Below, one piece after another: positions 5,909-6,938 of a stretch of 6,938 nucleotides of DNA (its first letter is position 1; each line of letters starts with the position of its first letter). This DNA comes from Chitinophaga pinensis. GTDB taxonomy: Bacteria > Bacteroidota > Bacteroidia > Chitinophagales > Chitinophagaceae. Made by a program: the position numbers and the translations under genes. The stretch spans positions 1 to 6,938 of the forward strand of contig CALPKD020000067.1 in the NCBI GenBank assembly GCA_943324055.2, in the 5' to 3' direction. Under the pieces are notes generated by a model that made no database searches, had not been told where the DNA came from, and worked only from the letters and a program-made list of their open reading frames with translations.

Positions 5909-6256
5909 TGACTACAAACCCGAGCTATCGTGGTAAGCAATTACCAAGGAAAGTCCGGACAGCATAGAGTAACCCACCGGTCAATAGCCGGCGTCCCGCG
6001 CAAGCGGGGCAGAGAAAGTGCCACAGAAAATTACTACCTCGCAAGGGGAAAAGGTGAAAACGTGAGGTAAGAGCTCACGGGTAAGACAAGTAATTGTTTT
6101 ACAGGGTAAACCTTGGGTGCTGTAATGCCACGTATAGGAACGCTTGAGAGCAACTCGTTCGAGTTCCAGGGTAGGCAGCATGACTCCAGCAGTAATGTTG
6201 GGGCTAGATAAATGATAGTTTAGAAACAGAATCCGGCTTATGAGGCTTGTAGTTAC
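5909..6256 (+). ncRNA. rnpB: RNase P RNA, bacterial type A
   Basis: This is the catalytic RNA that removes 5' leaders from tRNA precursors together with protein RnpA. The universal blocks are all present in order: AAGGAAAGTCCGGAC (5946-5960, P4 5' strand), AGAGAAAGTGCCACAGAAA (6010-6028), GGTGAAAACGTGAGGTAAGAGC (from 6052), GGGTAAACC (6104-6112), CAGGGTAGGC (6167-6176), AGATAAATGAT (6206-6216) and CAGAATCCGGCTTAT (6228-6242, P4 3' strand). P1 pairs TGACTACAA (5909-5917) with TTGTAGTTA (6247-6255). P3 is GGTAA/TTACC with a GCAA loop (5932-5945), and a strong GTCCCGC/GCGGGGC hairpin with a GCAA loop lies at 5993-6010. Length of about 348 nt fits type A. The ends are set from P1 and are accurate to a few bases; a short 3' extension is likely. 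The L15 loop reads AGGAAC at 6136-6141, where type A RNAs usually carry GGU. Confidence 0.97.
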
Positions 6257-6269
6257 TTTTGTCAAAACC

Positions 6270-6296
6270 GAGTACACATTTTGTGACTCATTATTT
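6270..6296 (+). terminator. Possible weak terminator or 3' hairpin after rnpB
   Basis: GAGT (6270-6273) and CACA (6275-6278) pair with TGTG (6282-6285) and ACTC (6286-6289) around a TTT loop, with one bulged A, followed by ATTATTT. The stem is only 8 bp and the tail is an imperfect T-run, so this may be only a 3' processing structure, with read-through into prfB possible. Confidence 0.35.
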
Positions 6297-6332
6297 AATA
6301 CAACATTATATCCTTTTTAAGGGGTCTAATGC

Positions 6333-6340
6333 TAAACTTG
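6333..6340 (+). promoter_or_regulatory. Candidate -7 element for prfB
   Basis: TAAACTTG matches TAnnTTTG with one mismatch (C for the first T). No clear -33 TTTG precedes it. If used, transcription would start about 3-5 nt before the prfB ATG. prfB might instead be read through from rnpB. Confidence 0.3.
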
Positions 6341-6348
6341 ATCATACC

Positions 6349-6938
6349 ATGACCATTGAGCAGATAAAGCGTATGAGGGACCAAGTAAGTGTCCTGAGGA
6401 GGTTTCTTTGACGTCGATAATCGCACACAAAAAGTAATCAACGACAAACAGTTGTCTTTGTCTCCAGGTTTTTGGGATGACAACACACGTGCTACAGCTA
6501 CCATGAAGGAAAACAAAATGAATGAATATTGGATTCATCTTTTTGAAGCGGTTGAATCGAGCGTGGAAGATTTCATTGTTTTATTTGAATTTTGGAAAGG
6601 GGGTGATGCTACTGAACAAGAGACGCAAGACGCATTTAACAAAGCGATGGCTGCAATTGATGAAGCCGAATTTAAGAGCACTCTCAATAAGCCAGAGGAC
6701 GAGCTTCCTGCTGTTTTGCAAATTAATCCAGGTGCAGGTGGCACCGAGAGTCAGGATTGGGCAGAAATGCTCCTAAGAATGTATACCATGTATGGTGAAA
6801 AGCAAGGGTGGACCGTAACCTCCTTGGATTATCAAGAAGGAGATGGTGCTGGAATAAAATCCGCAACACTTCAGTTTGATGGCCCTTTCGCTTATGGCTT
6901 TTTAAAGGCAGAATCGGGGGTGCATCGCTTAGTACGCA
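6349..6938 (+). CDS. prfB: Peptide chain release factor 2 with programmed +1 frameshift (5' part, runs off window)
   Basis: RF2 reads UGA and UAA and triggers peptide release. Frame 0 starts at ATG 6349 and encodes 20 residues (MTIEQIKRMRDQVSVLRRFL) before an in-frame TGA at 6409-6411. Skipping T6409 continues at GAC 6410 as DVDNRTQKV... for 176 codons to the edge. The joined product LRRFLDVD matches the RF2 LRGYLDYD junction. Further RF2 landmarks are SPGFWDD, INPGAGGTESQDWAEMLLRMY, GDGAGIKSAT and the final GFLKAESGVHRLVR. The codon-recognition SPF and catalytic GGQ motifs lie beyond the window. About 196 of a usual 360-odd residues are visible. The TGA makes expression self-regulating: low RF2 slows termination and favours the shift. 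This is not a pseudogene. No SD precedes the ATG. Confidence 0.96.
6397..6412 (+). promoter_or_regulatory. Programmed +1 ribosomal frameshift site of prfB
   Basis: The site is AGGAGG (6397-6402), a 3-nt spacer TTT, the slippery CTT codon (6406-6408), the TGA stop (6409-6411) and a following C, the poor UGA-C termination context. Spacing equals the classic E. coli element. Peptidyl-tRNA slips from CUU to UUU, and translation resumes at GAC. Confidence 0.95.

Noticed and set aside
5981..6277. A 98-codon open frame on the minus strand.
   Set aside because: It lies antisense to RNase P RNA, whose conserved structure explains this sequence; the peptide has no domain pattern.
6409..6411. An in-frame TGA after 20 codons suggests prfB is a broken gene.
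   Set aside because: The context AGGAGG-TTT-CTT-TGA-C is the canonical programmed +1 frameshift site of release factor 2, and the downstream frame continues with conserved RF2 sequence.
6295..6538. Two overlapping minus-strand open frames upstream of and inside prfB.
   Set aside because: They are antisense to the RF2 N-terminal coding region, overlap each other and have no start-site or protein support.
6522..6776. An 84-codon open frame on the plus strand starting MNIGFIFLK.
   Set aside because: It is out of frame with the real RF2 reading frame that covers the same bases and has no recognisable protein features.
1..6938. A mobile element, CRISPR array, phage or defence cluster.
   Set aside because: No transposase, integrase, terminal inverted repeats, regularly spaced repeats or defence domains are visible. 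Gene content and style are uniform housekeeping.

Overview
The window is about 6.9 kb of AT-rich bacterial chromosome that reads as ordinary housekeeping DNA from the phylum Bacteroidota. The evidence is a bL33-DUF4295-ftsY gene string, a DUF2027+Smr protein, repeated TAnnTTTG promoter boxes of the Bacteroidota type, and no Shine-Dalgarno sequence ahead of any start codon. Protein style (for example the prenyl synthase and the APC permease) suggests Chitinophagales, but that placement is inference.

Layout. Positions 1-271 hold the tail of rpmG (bL33) and a complete 57-aa DUF4295 ribosomal protein, closed by a strong intrinsic terminator at 327-357. ftsY (461-1423, +) follows with its own promoter. 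Convergent to it is a small exported protein with a beta-barrel-like sequence (1460-1981, -). From a shared 88-bp divergent promoter region a two-gene operon runs rightward: a trans-prenyl diphosphate synthase (2070-3035) and, 10 bp later, an APC-family amino acid permease (3046-4746). Next come a DUF2027/Smr-domain protein (4792-5814), the RNase P RNA gene rnpB (about 5909-6256), and the 5' part of prfB (release factor 2) with an intact programmed +1 frameshift site, running off the right edge.

Functionally most of the window serves the core translation and export machinery: ribosomal proteins, the SRP receptor for membrane targeting, tRNA 5' maturation and stop-codon release. The prenyl synthase feeds isoprenoid and quinone synthesis.

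Most notable points: (i) the promoter boxes of ftsY and the prenyl synthase lie so close to their ATGs that both messages are predicted to be leaderless, using the rnpB 5' end as an internal ruler; (ii) prfB keeps a perfect SD-like AGGAGG in its frameshift site although no gene start here carries an SD; (iii) the L15 loop of the RNase P RNA appears to read GGA instead of the GGU that pairs with tRNA 3' ends. I found no mobile element, CRISPR array, tRNA, or convincing new multi-gene system.
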